64,000 nt of DNA, from contig NZ_JAJALK010000022.1 of NCBI RefSeq assembly GCF_020523825.1, positions 1 through 64,000 of the forward strand. The letters are read 5' to 3'. Under the pieces are notes generated by a model, which ran no database searches, had not been told where the DNA came from, and was given only the letters and a program-made list of their open reading frames with translations. The first letter of the stretch is position 1; every line of letters starts with the position of its first letter. This stretch comes from Methylobacterium brachiatum. Lineage in GTDB: Bacteria > Pseudomonadota > Alphaproteobacteria > Rhizobiales > Beijerinckiaceae. Both the position numbers and the translations under genes were made by a program. This document shows, piece by piece, positions 1 through 8,522 of the stretch.

Positions 1-65
1 TCGACTTGCATGTGTTAAGCCTGCCGCCAGCGTTCGCTCTGAGCCAGGATCAAACTCTCACGTTG
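1..65 (-). rRNA. rrs: 16S ribosomal RNA, 5' end only
   Basis: The reverse complement begins near 65 and reads through AGAGTTTGATCCTGGCTCAG (the universal 27F site), then a typical alphaproteobacterial helix sequence ending in ACATGCAAGTCGA. Only about the first 65 nt are present; the gene continues off the left edge. The exact mature 5' end is estimated by analogy with other alphaproteobacterial 16S genes. The boxA and promoter upstream on the same strand support a complete rRNA operon start. Confidence 0.97.
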
Positions 66-258
66 AAGAGATTGATCTGGCCGATCACGTAATTCTCAGA
101 CGGAGCCTCACAATCGATCCCGCAGCGCTTCACAGCGCGACGAAATCGGTGAGCTCAAAAAGAGAAACACGACGATCGGCACTAGTCTCTCACTTGCCAG
201 GGCACGAAGCCCCAGCCGCAAGGACAAACGCCGTCCGCGTCTCCCTTCCTCAAATCCA

Positions 259-273
259 ACAATGTCAAAGACC
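259..273 (-). promoter_or_regulatory. boxA antitermination element in the rRNA leader
   Basis: On the minus strand this reads GGTCTTTGACATTGT, matching the boxA form seen in alphaproteobacterial rRNA leaders (TCTTTGACA core). It lies between the promoter at 409-437 and the 16S start. NusB/NusE-dependent antitermination is the known role of such elements. The TTGACA inside it resembles a -35 box, but no -10 follows at the right spacing. Confidence 0.7.
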
Positions 274-408
274 GGTCGATCGGGCCCGAGGGCCCACCCA
301 CCAGAGACAGACAGCCGATCGCCCGGCGTTCCCGCCGGCCAACCCCGCCGATCTGTCAGAAGATGCCTCAGCGCCCGGGCCACTTCCGCGGCCGGCGCCG
401 ATGAGCGG

Positions 409-437
409 TGTATACGCAGATGGTTCCCGGCCGTCAA
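409..437 (-). promoter_or_regulatory. rRNA operon promoter (sigma-70 type)
   Basis: The minus strand has TTGACG (437-432), a 17-base spacer, then TATACA (414-409), a near-consensus sigma-70 promoter about 340 nt before the 16S start. The implied start site near 400 gives a leader of about 335 nt that contains boxA. I see no second promoter of similar quality in 66-549, which otherwise holds no gene. Confidence 0.75.
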
Positions 438-549
438 CAGGGTTGTTCCGGGATGGAGCCGATTTTCTTGGACTCCGGTGACGACAGGGGTGTGACGGCC
501 GATTCGCTCCCGACTCCCGGTTGTGCCTCCCCTCCCCTGGGATGCCGTG

Positions 550-1368
550 TCAGGCGTCGAGGGTCAGGGTCATCCCGTCATAGGCGGGCACCACGCTCGC
601 CGGCAGGCGCTCGGCCAAGGCGGCGTAGTCGAGATCGGTGTGGAGGTTGGTCAGCACCGCCCGGCGCGGCTTCGTCTCGGCGATCAGCGCCAGGGCGTCC
701 GAGACCGAGAAATGCGTCGGGTGCGGCGTATCCCGCAGGGCGTCGATGATCAGGAGATCGAGGCCGTGGAGCCGTGCCCGGCTCGCCGCCGGGATCAGGC
801 TGACATCGGGCATGTAGGCGGCGCTGCCGAACCGGAATCCCAGCGCCGCCTCGGTGCCGTGCTCCACGGGCAGCGATTCGACCGGGATCGGGCCGCCCGG
901 CCCGTCGAGGGTCAGTGCGGGGGGCAGGTCGCGCAGGTCGAGGATCGGCGGATAGGCGCTGCCGGGCGGCGTCTCGAAGCAGTAGCCGAACCGGGTCGTC
1001 AGCAGCGACCGGGTGAGCGTGTCTGCATAGACCGGGATGCGCGCCCGCATGGTGATCACCAGGGGCCGCAGGTCGTCGATGCCGTGGGTGTGGTCGGCAT
1101 GGGCGTGGGTGTAGAGCACGGCGTCGAGGCGCTGGACATCCGCATCGAGGAGCTGCTCGCGCAGGTCCGGCGAGGTGTCGACCAGCACCGTGGTCCGCCC
1201 TCCCCCGGAGACGCGCTCGACCAGGATCGAGCAGCGGCGACGCCGGTTGCGCGGATCCTCCGGATTGCACGCGCCCCAGCCGCTGGCGACCCGCGGCACC
1301 CCGCCGGAGGAGCCGCAGCCGAGGATGCGCAGGGTCAGGCTGGCCGGCGCATCCACCGAAACCGTCAC
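550..1368 (-). CDS. MBL-fold metallohydrolase (PhnP-like)
   Basis: A 272-residue metallo-beta-lactamase-fold hydrolase. The metal-binding HAHADH motif is at residues 88-93, after a glycine-rich N-terminal strand (ILGCGSSGGVPR). Further ligand candidates are VEHGT in the middle and TNLHTDLDY near the C terminus. PhnP and related proteins hydrolyse cyclic phosphodiesters, but the true substrate here cannot be read from the sequence. The start is GTG, whose GTGA overlaps the stop of tatD, so translation is probably coupled. The order metG-tatD-MBL is common in alphaproteobacteria and suggests one leftward operon. The rRNA promoter lies just downstream on the same strand. Confidence 0.88.
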   Translation of the reverse strand: MTVSVDAPASLTLRILGCGSSGGVPRVASGWGACNPEDPRNRRRRCSILVERVSGGGRTTVLVDTSPDLREQLLDADVQRLDAVLYTHAHADHTHGIDDLRPLVITMRARIPVYADTLTRSLLTTRFGYCFETPPGSAYPPILDLRDLPPALTLDGPGGPIPVESLPVEHGTEAALGFRFGSAAYMPDVSLIPAASRARLHGLDLLIIDALRDTPHPTHFSVSDALALIAETKPRRAVLTNLHTDLDYAALAERLPASVVPAYDGMTLTLDA

Positions 1369-2159
1369 GCTGCCTCCCCGGGCTTGGCCTTGTCGAACAG
1401 GGCGAAAAAATTCGCCGTGGTGATCCGGGCGAAATCCTCGGCGGAGAGGCCCAGGGTCTCGGCCAGCGACCGGGCGGTGTCGGCCGTGTAGGCCGGCTCG
1501 TTGGTCCGTCCGCGATGCGGCTCGGGGGCGAGGAACGGCGCGTCGGTCTCCACCAGGATCCGGTCGCGGGGCACGCGCCGGGCGATGTCGCGCAGCGCGT
1601 GCGAGCGCCGGAAGGTGACGATGCCGGAGAACGAGATCGACAGCCCGAGCTCGACCCCCACCTCGGCGAGGCGCTGGCCCGACGAGAAGCAGTGCAGCAC
1701 CGCCCGGAACGGTTTTTTGCCCATCTCGTCGGTGAGCACCCGCTCCATATGGTCGTCGGCATCCCGGGCATGGATGACCAGGGGCAGGCCGGACAGGCGC
1801 GCCGCCTCGACATGGGCGCGCAGCACCCGCTCCTGCACGGCCTCGGGGGCGCCGTCGGGATAGTGGTAGTCGAGCCCGGCCTCGCCGATCCCGACGCAGC
1901 GGGGATGCGCCTTCGCGATCCCCGCGATCGTCTCGGCGGGCACGTCCGGCTCCTCGGCGGCCCCGTCCGGATGGGTGCCGATGGTGAACCAGATCTCGGG
2001 ATGGGCCTCGGCGATGGCCCGGTAGGTCTCGGCCCGGGCGACCCGGGTCGAGATGGTCAGCATCCCGGTGACGCCCGCATCCCGGGCGCGGGCGATCACG
2101 CCCGGCAGGTCGGCGGCGAAGTCTGGGAAATCCAGATGGCAGTGGCTGTCGATCAGCAT
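1365..2159 (-). CDS. tatD: TatD family metal-dependent hydrolase
   Basis: A 264-residue TIM-barrel amidohydrolase of the TatD DNase family. The N-terminal metal motif is HCHLD at residues 6-10. A central EAGLDYHYP, a downstream HARDAD and the C-terminal ETDAPFLAP with a trailing RGRTNEP complete the family pattern. TatD proteins are cytoplasmic metal-dependent 3'-5' exonucleases or D-aminoacyl-tRNA-deacylase-like enzymes; the precise role here is unknown. The ATG at 2159 gives the usual family length. The gene starts 17 bases after the metG stop and overlaps the MBL gene by 4 bases. Confidence 0.93.
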   Translation of the reverse strand: MLIDSHCHLDFPDFAADLPGVIARARDAGVTGMLTISTRVARAETYRAIAEAHPEIWFTIGTHPDGAAEEPDVPAETIAGIAKAHPRCVGIGEAGLDYHYPDGAPEAVQERVLRAHVEAARLSGLPLVIHARDADDHMERVLTDEMGKKPFRAVLHCFSSGQRLAEVGVELGLSISFSGIVTFRRSHALRDIARRVPRDRILVETDAPFLAPEPHRGRTNEPAYTADTARSLAETLGLSAEDFARITTANFFALFDKAKPGEAA

Positions 2160-2176
2160 CGTGTCTCGGAGTGCTG

Positions 2177-3766
2177 TCAGGCGGCCGGCGTTTCGGGCCG
2201 CTCGAACCGCGGGAAGACCGGGGCCGGGGCGGGCAAGGCGGTGCCCGGCACCAGGCGACCGCCCTCCCCCATATCGGCAAGCGTGCGCCGGTCCGACGGA
2301 ACGGCGAGCAGGTCCAGGAGCCTGGACGCCGCCGTGGGCACGAAGGGCTGGACCAGGATGCCGAAGGCCCGCAGGGCTTCCAGCGTCGTGTAGAGCACGG
2401 CGTTCATCCGGGCCGGATCGGACTTGCGCAGCTTCCACGGCTCCTGGCCGGCGAAGTAGCGGTTGGCTTCGGCCACCACCGCCCAGATCTCGGCCAGGAC
2501 GCTGTGGAGCGCGAGCTCGCCCATCAGCCCGCGCACCGTCTCCGGCAGCGCGTCGGCCAGCGCCAGGAGGGCGCGGTCGGCCTCGTCCAAGGAAGCGGGC
2601 AAGGCGCCGGGATCCGGCACCGCGGCGTCGCAATTCTTGGCGACCATCGAGAGCGAGCGCTGGGCGAGGTTGCCGAGGTCGTTGGCGAGGTCGGCGTTGA
2701 TCCGGCCGATGATCGCCTCGTGGCTGTAGCTGCCGTCACCGCCGAACGGCACCTCGCGCAGCACGAAGTAGCGCACCGGGTCGACCCCGTAGGTGTCGGC
2801 GAGCTCGAACGGGTCGAGCACGTTGCCGAGCGACTTCGACATCTTCTCGCCCTTGGAGAGCAGGAAGCCGTGGCCGAAGACGCGCTTGGGCAGGGGCAGC
2901 CCGGCCGACATCAGGAAGGCCGGCCAGTAGACCGCGTGGAAGCGGACGATGTCCTTGCCGATCACGTGCAGGTCCATCGGCCAGAATTTCGCCCGGGGAT
3001 CGGCCTCGTCCGGGAAGCCGGTCACCGTCAGGTAATTGGTCAGGGCGTCGACCCAGACATACATGACGTGGCCGGGATGGCCTGGCACCGGCACGCCCCA
3101 GTCGAAATTGGTGCGGCTGACCGAGAGGTCCTTGAGGCCGGAGCGCACGAAGCTCGCCACCTCGTTCCTCCGGGTCTCCGGGCCGATGAAGTCCGGCTGG
3201 TCCTCGTAGAGCTTCAGCAGCCTGTCCTGATAGGCGGACAATCTGAAGAGAAAATTCTCCTCCTCCATCCACACCACGGGCGTGTCGGTGGCGAGGCTGC
3301 GGCGGCTGCCATCCTCGAGCAGGCGGGTCTCGGCCGCGTCGTAATAGGCCTCGTCGCGCACCGAGTACCAGCCGGCATACTTGTCCAGGTAGATGTCGCC
3401 TCTGGCCTCCATCCGCCGCCAGATCTCCTGAGCGGCTGCGTAATGGCCGGGCTCGGTGGTGCGGATGAAGCGGTCGTAGGCGCAATCCATCCGGTCGGCC
3501 ATCGCCTGGAACCGGGCGGCGGTGCCGTCCACGAAGGCGCGCGGGCTGGTGTTGGCGCGGGTCGCGGCCTGCTGGATCTTGAGGCCGTGCTCGTCCGTGC
3601 CGGTGGAGAACAGCACGTCGTAGCCGTCGAGCCGGTGGAAGCGGGCGATGGCGTCGGCGGCGATCACCTCGTAGGCGTGGCCGATATGCGGCGCGCCGTT
3701 GGGGTAGGAGATCGCGGTCGAGAGGCCGAAGGTCTTCTTGGAGTGCGCCGGGGCGTTGGACGTCAC
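2177..3766 (-). CDS. metG: methionyl-tRNA synthetase
   Basis: A 529-residue class I aminoacyl-tRNA synthetase that charges tRNA-Met. The HIGH signature is at residues 27-30 (PNGAPHIGH), the second signature KMSKS lies near residue 306 (GEKMSKSLGN), and the anticodon-binding helical domain follows to the end. It lacks the C-terminal tRNA-binding EMAP-like domain found in longer MetG proteins, which is usual for alphaproteobacteria. The start is GTG at 3766, giving MTSNAPAHS. It is the first gene of the leftward metG-tatD-MBL run. The 169 bases before it separate it from the divergent FkbM gene and must hold both promoters; I see no SAM riboswitch there. Confidence 0.96.
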   Translation of the reverse strand: MTSNAPAHSKKTFGLSTAISYPNGAPHIGHAYEVIAADAIARFHRLDGYDVLFSTGTDEHGLKIQQAATRANTSPRAFVDGTAARFQAMADRMDCAYDRFIRTTEPGHYAAAQEIWRRMEARGDIYLDKYAGWYSVRDEAYYDAAETRLLEDGSRRSLATDTPVVWMEEENFLFRLSAYQDRLLKLYEDQPDFIGPETRRNEVASFVRSGLKDLSVSRTNFDWGVPVPGHPGHVMYVWVDALTNYLTVTGFPDEADPRAKFWPMDLHVIGKDIVRFHAVYWPAFLMSAGLPLPKRVFGHGFLLSKGEKMSKSLGNVLDPFELADTYGVDPVRYFVLREVPFGGDGSYSHEAIIGRINADLANDLGNLAQRSLSMVAKNCDAAVPDPGALPASLDEADRALLALADALPETVRGLMGELALHSVLAEIWAVVAEANRYFAGQEPWKLRKSDPARMNAVLYTTLEALRAFGILVQPFVPTAASRLLDLLAVPSDRRTLADMGEGGRLVPGTALPAPAPVFPRFERPETPAA

Positions 3767-3935
3767 GTCTGTGGTGTTCCGGATGATCGCGAGAGGCTGC
3801 CCGCGTTGTCGCGCGGCAGCGGCGGGGACGCAACCGCCGGGATCGGCTCCCGGCCGGGTGCGGGACCGCCGGCGGGGGATGGCGGGCCCGTCAACGCGGC
3901 TGGCGCGCGCTTAAAACTTTGGCAATCCTATCGAG

Positions 3936-4997
3936 ATGACAAGAATCCGGCATTCTCTCTTGTGGAGCCGGCCCGTCGTGAGTTTTGCGCTCGACATCGT
4001 CAGAAACATCGTCGCGCATCGCAGCGTCGAGATCCCGGATCCGATCATCGACCGCTGGGTGTTCGGCGACCGGGTTCCGAGCCCGCTCCCGGCGGCGCAC
4101 GCCCTCGAGGCGGTCGCCCGGCTGATCGAGAATCAGGCCGAGTACGATCATGTCGGGAGCCTGCTCGACGCGCGCTCCCGCAAGCTCCTGGGCGACGTCA
4201 TCACGTACCGCGCCCTCGGACCGGTCCGCTACGCGCTGCCGATGAGCACGCCGGACTACATGGACCTCTACGCCAAGGCCGCGACCTTTCGCGTCGGGCC
4301 GAGCGAGCAGGTGTTCCCGCCGTTCCTGTTCGAGACCTTCGCGGTGGAGGACCAGGGCCACAGGCTGGAGCTCGGCGCGTGGCTCGGCAACATCGTCGCG
4401 ACCTTCCTGGTGCGGCAATACTACCTGGACGGGCCGCGCCGGATCCAGCCCGAGACCGGCGACGTCGTGATCGATGCCGGCGGATGCTTCGGCGACACGG
4501 CGCTCGCCTTCGCGGCCAGCGTCGGCGAGACCGGGCGCGTCTTCTCCTTCGACCCGCTGCCGGCGCATCAGGCGGTCATGCGCGCGAATTTCGACCGCAA
4601 TCCGCAGCTCGCCGAGCGGATCGCGCTGGTCCCGCACGCGCTCAGCCACGCGGCCGGCGAGACCGTCCGGTTCGCCGCCAAGGGCGCGGGCTCCTTCATG
4701 CACGCCCAGGGCGAGATCGAGGCCCGGACCGACACGATCGACCAGCTCGTCGAGCGGCAGGGGCTCGACCGGGTCGATTTCATCAAGATGGATATCGAGG
4801 GCGCGGAGCGGTCGGCGCTGATCGGGGCCCGGGCCACGATCGCGCGGCACAAGCCGAAGCTCGCGATCTCGGGCTACCATTCCGAGGACGACCTGATCAT
4901 CATCCCGATGCTGATCAAGCGCCTGAACCCAGACTACGAGATCCACATCGGGCACCACACCAACTTCGAGTGGGAGACGGTGGTCTACGCCGCCTGA
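3936..4997 (+). CDS. FkbM family methyltransferase
   Basis: A 353-residue protein whose C-terminal half is an FkbM-type SAM-dependent methyltransferase. Motif I is VIDAGGCFGDTA near residues 178-189, followed by FSFDPLP, and the family signature DFIKMDIEGAE lies near residue 280. The N-terminal 170 residues resemble nothing I can name. FkbM enzymes O-methylate sugars or secondary metabolites, and the acceptor here is unknown. The gene stands alone on the plus strand among leftward housekeeping genes and ends 11 bases before the convergent holB stop. Confidence 0.85.
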   Translation: MTRIRHSLLWSRPVVSFALDIVRNIVAHRSVEIPDPIIDRWVFGDRVPSPLPAAHALEAVARLIENQAEYDHVGSLLDARSRKLLGDVITYRALGPVRYALPMSTPDYMDLYAKAATFRVGPSEQVFPPFLFETFAVEDQGHRLELGAWLGNIVATFLVRQYYLDGPRRIQPETGDVVIDAGGCFGDTALAFAASVGETGRVFSFDPLPAHQAVMRANFDRNPQLAERIALVPHALSHAAGETVRFAAKGAGSFMHAQGEIEARTDTIDQLVERQGLDRVDFIKMDIEGAERSALIGARATIARHKPKLAISGYHSEDDLIIIPMLIKRLNPDYEIHIGHHTNFEWETVVYAA

Positions 4998-5008
4998 GGC
5001 GCGCCGCC

Positions 5009-6061
5009 CTACGGCGCCTCGGCGAGGTCGCCGAACAGGGACAGGATCACCGGGCGCCGGTCGAGATTGTAGATCGCGGCCTCCCGGGCGGCGCGGCCGA
5101 ACCGCTCGGCCACCTCCACCAGGGCGGCGAGGCGTGCCGGCGGCTCGTCCCGGCGCCGGTCGAGCTCGGCCGAGACGAAGCGCAGGACCGCGTCCTGGGC
5201 GGCCTCGAACCGGGCCTCGGCATCGCGCCCGGCCAGGGTCTCGGCGAGCTTGAGCACCCGGCCCCAATCGGGCGTCTGCGCCCGGGCCAGCAGGGTCTCG
5301 ACCTCCGCGACGAGGCCGGCGGTGACCGGATCGAGCATCGCCAGCGCCCGGGCGACCGAGCCCTCGCACTGGGCGACCGCCCGGGCCAGGGCGGCCTCGT
5401 CGGGCTGCGCGAACGGCTCGGGCAGGCCGCGCACCACCTGGGCCACCGCCTCGGGCGCGATGGGGCGCAGCATCAGCACCCGGCAGCGGGAGCGGATCGT
5501 CGGCAGCAGGCGCCCGGGCTGGTGGGCCAGGATCAGGAACAGGGCGCGGGGCGGCGGCTCCTCCAGCACCTTGAGCAGGGCGTTGGCGGCGTTGGCGTTC
5601 AAATCCTCGGCGCTGTCGAGGATGCAGACCCGCCAGCCGGAATCGGTGGCCGTCGAGGCGAACAGATCGAGGGCCCGGCGAACCATGTCGACCGAGATCT
5701 TGGTCGGCAGCGCCTTGGCGCCGGCGGTGCGGTGGCGGCGCAGGGCCACGAGGTTCGGATGCGACAGGCCCGCGACCTTGCCGGCGACGGGGTTCTCGTC
5801 CGGCACATCGAGCCCGGCCGGCCCGCCGCCCTCGGGATAGGCGAGCAGGCGGCGAGCGACCCGGTAGGCGAGGGTCGCCTTGCCGATGCCGGGGGCGCCG
5901 CCGATCAGCCAGGCATGGTGCAGGCGCCCCGCCGCGATCCCGGCCGCGAAGGCGTCGGCCGCGGCCTCGTGGCCGACCAGCGCCCGGGTCTCCCGCGGGC
6001 GCGGGATGCCGGGAAGGTCGCCGGGCTCGACATCGTCGGCGGCGCGGTCTGCCAGTCTCAT
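5009..6061 (-). CDS. holB: DNA polymerase III subunit delta'
   Basis: A 350-residue clamp-loader subunit. The AAA+ P-loop is GGAPGIGKATL, followed by a delta'-type sensor region (ILDSAEDLNANAANALLKVLEE) and HQPGRLLPTIRSRC. Delta' is structural and helps to load the beta clamp. I chose the ATG at 6061. A GTG at 6094 would add 11 residues, and neither start has a strong ribosome binding site. In alphaproteobacteria holB commonly follows tmk, as here, but a 388-base spacer with a dispersed repeat separates them. Confidence 0.92.
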   Translation of the reverse strand: MRLADRAADDVEPGDLPGIPRPRETRALVGHEAAADAFAAGIAAGRLHHAWLIGGAPGIGKATLAYRVARRLLAYPEGGGPAGLDVPDENPVAGKVAGLSHPNLVALRRHRTAGAKALPTKISVDMVRRALDLFASTATDSGWRVCILDSAEDLNANAANALLKVLEEPPPRALFLILAHQPGRLLPTIRSRCRVLMLRPIAPEAVAQVVRGLPEPFAQPDEAALARAVAQCEGSVARALAMLDPVTAGLVAEVETLLARAQTPDWGRVLKLAETLAGRDAEARFEAAQDAVLRFVSAELDRRRDEPPARLAALVEVAERFGRAAREAAIYNLDRRPVILSLFGDLAEAP

Positions 6062-6214
6062 GCGGCCTGTCTCATCGCGCGAAGGCCCGACCACCCGGCA
6101 AGGAGCGGCAAGCGCTTTGAAGTCCTCGTTGCGCGCGGTTTACACAGACGGGACGGCGGCGCCCACCGCCCCGGGGCCGAATCACGCCGGCCTCCTCGCG
6201 CGGCGGGCCTCGCC

Positions 6215-6398
6215 AACCCGCTCCGCGAAGGCCGCACGGGGCCGGGAGTGCGGAGAATCATTCTCTCTCCGGCAGCCTCCAGAACAGCAGACGGCGCGTG
6301 GAGCCTGCACCTGCGCCTCGCCGTCCACCCGCTGAACTGGGCTCGGCGACACCCTGACGGGTGAAGGCCAGGGATCGGCGGCAGCCGCCACCGATCCC
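6215..6398 (+). repeat. dispersed repeat, copy A (about 185 bp)
   Basis: This stretch matches the reverse complement of 41913-42105 over almost its whole length, with about three quarters or more identity by eye and several identical runs, including CAGACGGCGCGTGGAG. The right end is an imperfect hairpin (GGATCGG ... CCGATCC, 6378-6398) lying 52 bases downstream of the leftward tmk stop. Both copies share an open frame with a peptide like ADGAWSxxLRLAVHPLxW, but it has no start or ribosome binding site. The rest of 6062-6449 holds no gene that I can support. Confidence 0.75.
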
Positions 6399-6449
6399 CC
6401 GCGCGAAGATCGACCCGTCGAGACGCCCCGCACACCCGGGTCCGGCCCC

Positions 6450-7151
6450 TCAGGCGACGCCCCGGCTTCCCTTCAGCGGCAGCAGGCCCGGCAGGCGGGA
6501 CGCCACGGTGGCGCGGATCGCGGATTCCACCGAATCCGGGTCGCGCGCGGCGTCGATCACCGCGCAGCGCTGCGGCTCGGCCCGGGCGATCGCCAGGAAG
6601 GCCTCGCGCAGCCGGGTATGGAAGGCGAGGGATTCGGCCTCGAACCGGTCGGCCCCCTGCCCCGTCCCGGCGCCGCGCCCGGCCGCGCGGGCGAGCCCGT
6701 CCTCGGGCGGCAGGTCGAGGATCAGGGTCAGGTCGGGCCGGGTCGGTCCGACCACGACCCGCTCCAGGGCAGCGATCACCGCCGGGTCGAGCCCGCCCGC
6801 GGCGCCCTGGTAGGCCCGGGTCGAGTCGATGAAGCGGTCGCACAGCACGATCTCGCCCCGGCGCAGGGCCGGGCGGATCAGCCGGTCGAGATGATCGATC
6901 CGGGCCGCGCTGAACAGCAGCGCCTCCGCGAAGGGGCCGTAGGGCTTGGCGACGCCCCCGAGCAGGGCCGCGCGGATCTCCTCGGCCCGGGGCGAGCCGC
7001 CGGGCTCGCGGGTCACGCAGACCGCCCGCCCCGAGCGGGCCCGCAGGGTCGCGGCCAAGCGGGCGACCTGGGTCGACTTGCCGGCGCCCTCGCCGCCCTC
7101 GAAGGTGATGAAGGCTCCCTGCGCGCGCTCTTCGGCGTCTGGCACGATCAC
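6450..7151 (-). CDS. tmk: thymidylate kinase
   Basis: A 233-residue dTMP kinase that makes dTDP for DNA synthesis. The P-loop is GGEGAGKST at residues 19-27, the DR(F/Y) motif is CDRFIDSTRAYQG near residue 104, and TREPGGSP is the substrate-binding segment. The LID region carries a Gly-rich insert (GRGAGTGQGAD). I chose the GTG at 7151, ten bases after the dacC stop. A second in-frame GTG at 7145 and longer readings overlapping dacC are possible. The gene follows the carboxypeptidase in a leftward run towards holB. Confidence 0.93.
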   Translation of the reverse strand: MIVPDAEERAQGAFITFEGGEGAGKSTQVARLAATLRARSGRAVCVTREPGGSPRAEEIRAALLGGVAKPYGPFAEALLFSAARIDHLDRLIRPALRRGEIVLCDRFIDSTRAYQGAAGGLDPAVIAALERVVVGPTRPDLTLILDLPPEDGLARAAGRGAGTGQGADRFEAESLAFHTRLREAFLAIARAEPQRCAVIDAARDPDSVESAIRATVASRLPGLLPLKGSRGVA

Positions 7152-7161
7152 GGGCGCCCAA

Positions 7162-8382
7162 TCACGTCGGATCGGCCGCCCGGTCGCCGGATTTCGCGTC
7201 CTTCTTGCCGACCCGGTCGAAGGCCTTGCGGACCAGGCCGGTGCCGAATTCGAGCGCCGCATCCATCGCCCGCTGCGACAGGGTGCCGGGCTCGACCGTG
7301 GCGCCGGCATAGAGCGGCTGGTCGAGGGCGACCGTGTCGCCGCGCTGGATCCGCAGGGTGCCGACCTGCCGGCCCTCCTCCACGGGAGCGATGAGCGGCC
7401 CGGTATAGACCGCCTTGGCGCTGACCCGGTCGCTGGAGCCGCGGGGCAGCAGCACCCGCACCGGCTTCTTCGAGACCAGGGGCACCGAGCCGGCCTCGCC
7501 GCCGAACACCGAGGCCTCGGCCACGGTCTCGCCCGCCGCGAAGATCTGCCGGGGCTCGAAGGCGCGGAAGCCCCATTCCATCAGCTTGCGCGCCTCGGCG
7601 GCCCGGTCCCGGGCGGTCTTGAGGCCCGAGATCACCAGCACGAGGCGCTGGCCGTTCTGCACCGCCGAGCCGGTCAGGGCGTAGCCGGATTCCTCCAGGT
7701 AGCCGGTCTTGAGCCCGTCGGCGCCGATATCGAGCGCCAGCAGCGGGTTGCGGTTCTGCTGGCGGATCTTGTTCCAGGTGAACTCCTTCTCGGAGAAGAT
7801 CTTGTACAGGTCCGGGTAGGTGTCGATCAGGTGGATCGCGAGCTTGGCCATGTCCCGGGCCGTGACCTTCTGGTCCGGCGCCGAGTAGCCGGTGGCGTTG
7901 CGGAAGGTCGAGTTCGTCAGCCCGATCTCCTTGGCACGCTGGTTCATCAGCCCGGCGAAGGCCTCCTCGGTGCCGGCCATGTTCTCCGCGATGGTGATCG
8001 CGGCGTCGTTGCCCGACTGGACGATCAGCCCGCGCAGCAGGTCCGACATCTTGATGCGGCTGTTGACCTGGGCGAACATCGACGAGCCGCCGCCCCCGGC
8101 CCCGCCCCGCTTCCAGGCGTCCTCGGTGACGGTGAACTCCGTGTCCATCGAGACGCGGCCGGATTTCAGCGCCTCGAACACGATGTCGGTGGTCATCAGC
8201 TTGGCCATGCTGGCCGGGGAGAACCGCTCGTCGGCGGCCTTCTCGAACAGCACCGAGCCGGAATCGGCATCGATCAGGATCGCGTGCGGGGCCGCGGTCT
8301 GGAAGCTCTGGGCGGCCGCGGCGGCGAGGCCCGCCCCCAGCGCGCAGGCGGCCGCGACAAGGGTGAGAAGGGTCCTGCGCAT
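7162..8382 (-). CDS. dacC: D-alanyl-D-alanine carboxypeptidase (S11 family)
   Basis: A 406-residue penicillin-binding protein that trims the terminal D-Ala of peptidoglycan stem peptides in the periplasm. A signal peptide covers about residues 1-25. The serine-peptidase triad motifs are SxxK (SMAK, residues 58-61), SGN (123-125) and KTG (225-227). A C-terminal PBP5-like beta domain follows, and the end is Lys/Arg-rich, as expected for membrane association. The ATG at 8382 was preferred; a GTG one codon upstream is equally placed behind GGGACGG. Whether it is closest to DacA, DacC or DacF cannot be settled from sequence alone. Confidence 0.92.
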   Translation of the reverse strand: MRRTLLTLVAAACALGAGLAAAAAQSFQTAAPHAILIDADSGSVLFEKAADERFSPASMAKLMTTDIVFEALKSGRVSMDTEFTVTEDAWKRGGAGGGGSSMFAQVNSRIKMSDLLRGLIVQSGNDAAITIAENMAGTEEAFAGLMNQRAKEIGLTNSTFRNATGYSAPDQKVTARDMAKLAIHLIDTYPDLYKIFSEKEFTWNKIRQQNRNPLLALDIGADGLKTGYLEESGYALTGSAVQNGQRLVLVISGLKTARDRAAEARKLMEWGFRAFEPRQIFAAGETVAEASVFGGEAGSVPLVSKKPVRVLLPRGSSDRVSAKAVYTGPLIAPVEEGRQVGTLRIQRGDTVALDQPLYAGATVEPGTLSQRAMDAALEFGTGLVRKAFDRVGKKDAKSGDRAADPT

Positions 8383-8522
8383 CACCGTTCCGTCCCGCGC
8401 CTGCCGTCCGATCGGAGGGACTCCGACCGTATCCGGATAACAAGCGTGACCATATTACGGTTTCGACGCGGGATCGAACGCGAAATGCCGCATTGCGGGA
8501 CCGGGGCGCGCCGGAGGGCGCC

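Noticed and set aside
263..268. TTGACA inside the rRNA leader as a second -35 box
   Set aside because: No -10 element at 16-18 bases; the sequence is part of boxA.
3767..3935. A riboswitch ahead of metG
   Set aside because: The 169 bases contain no SAM-I, SAM-II or T-box-like conserved core that I can recognise.
2171..6364. A 1397-codon rightward open frame over metG, the FkbM gene and holB
   Set aside because: It is antisense or out of frame to genes with complete motifs; high GC removes stop codons. It is Gly/Arg/Ala/Pro-rich without any family pattern.
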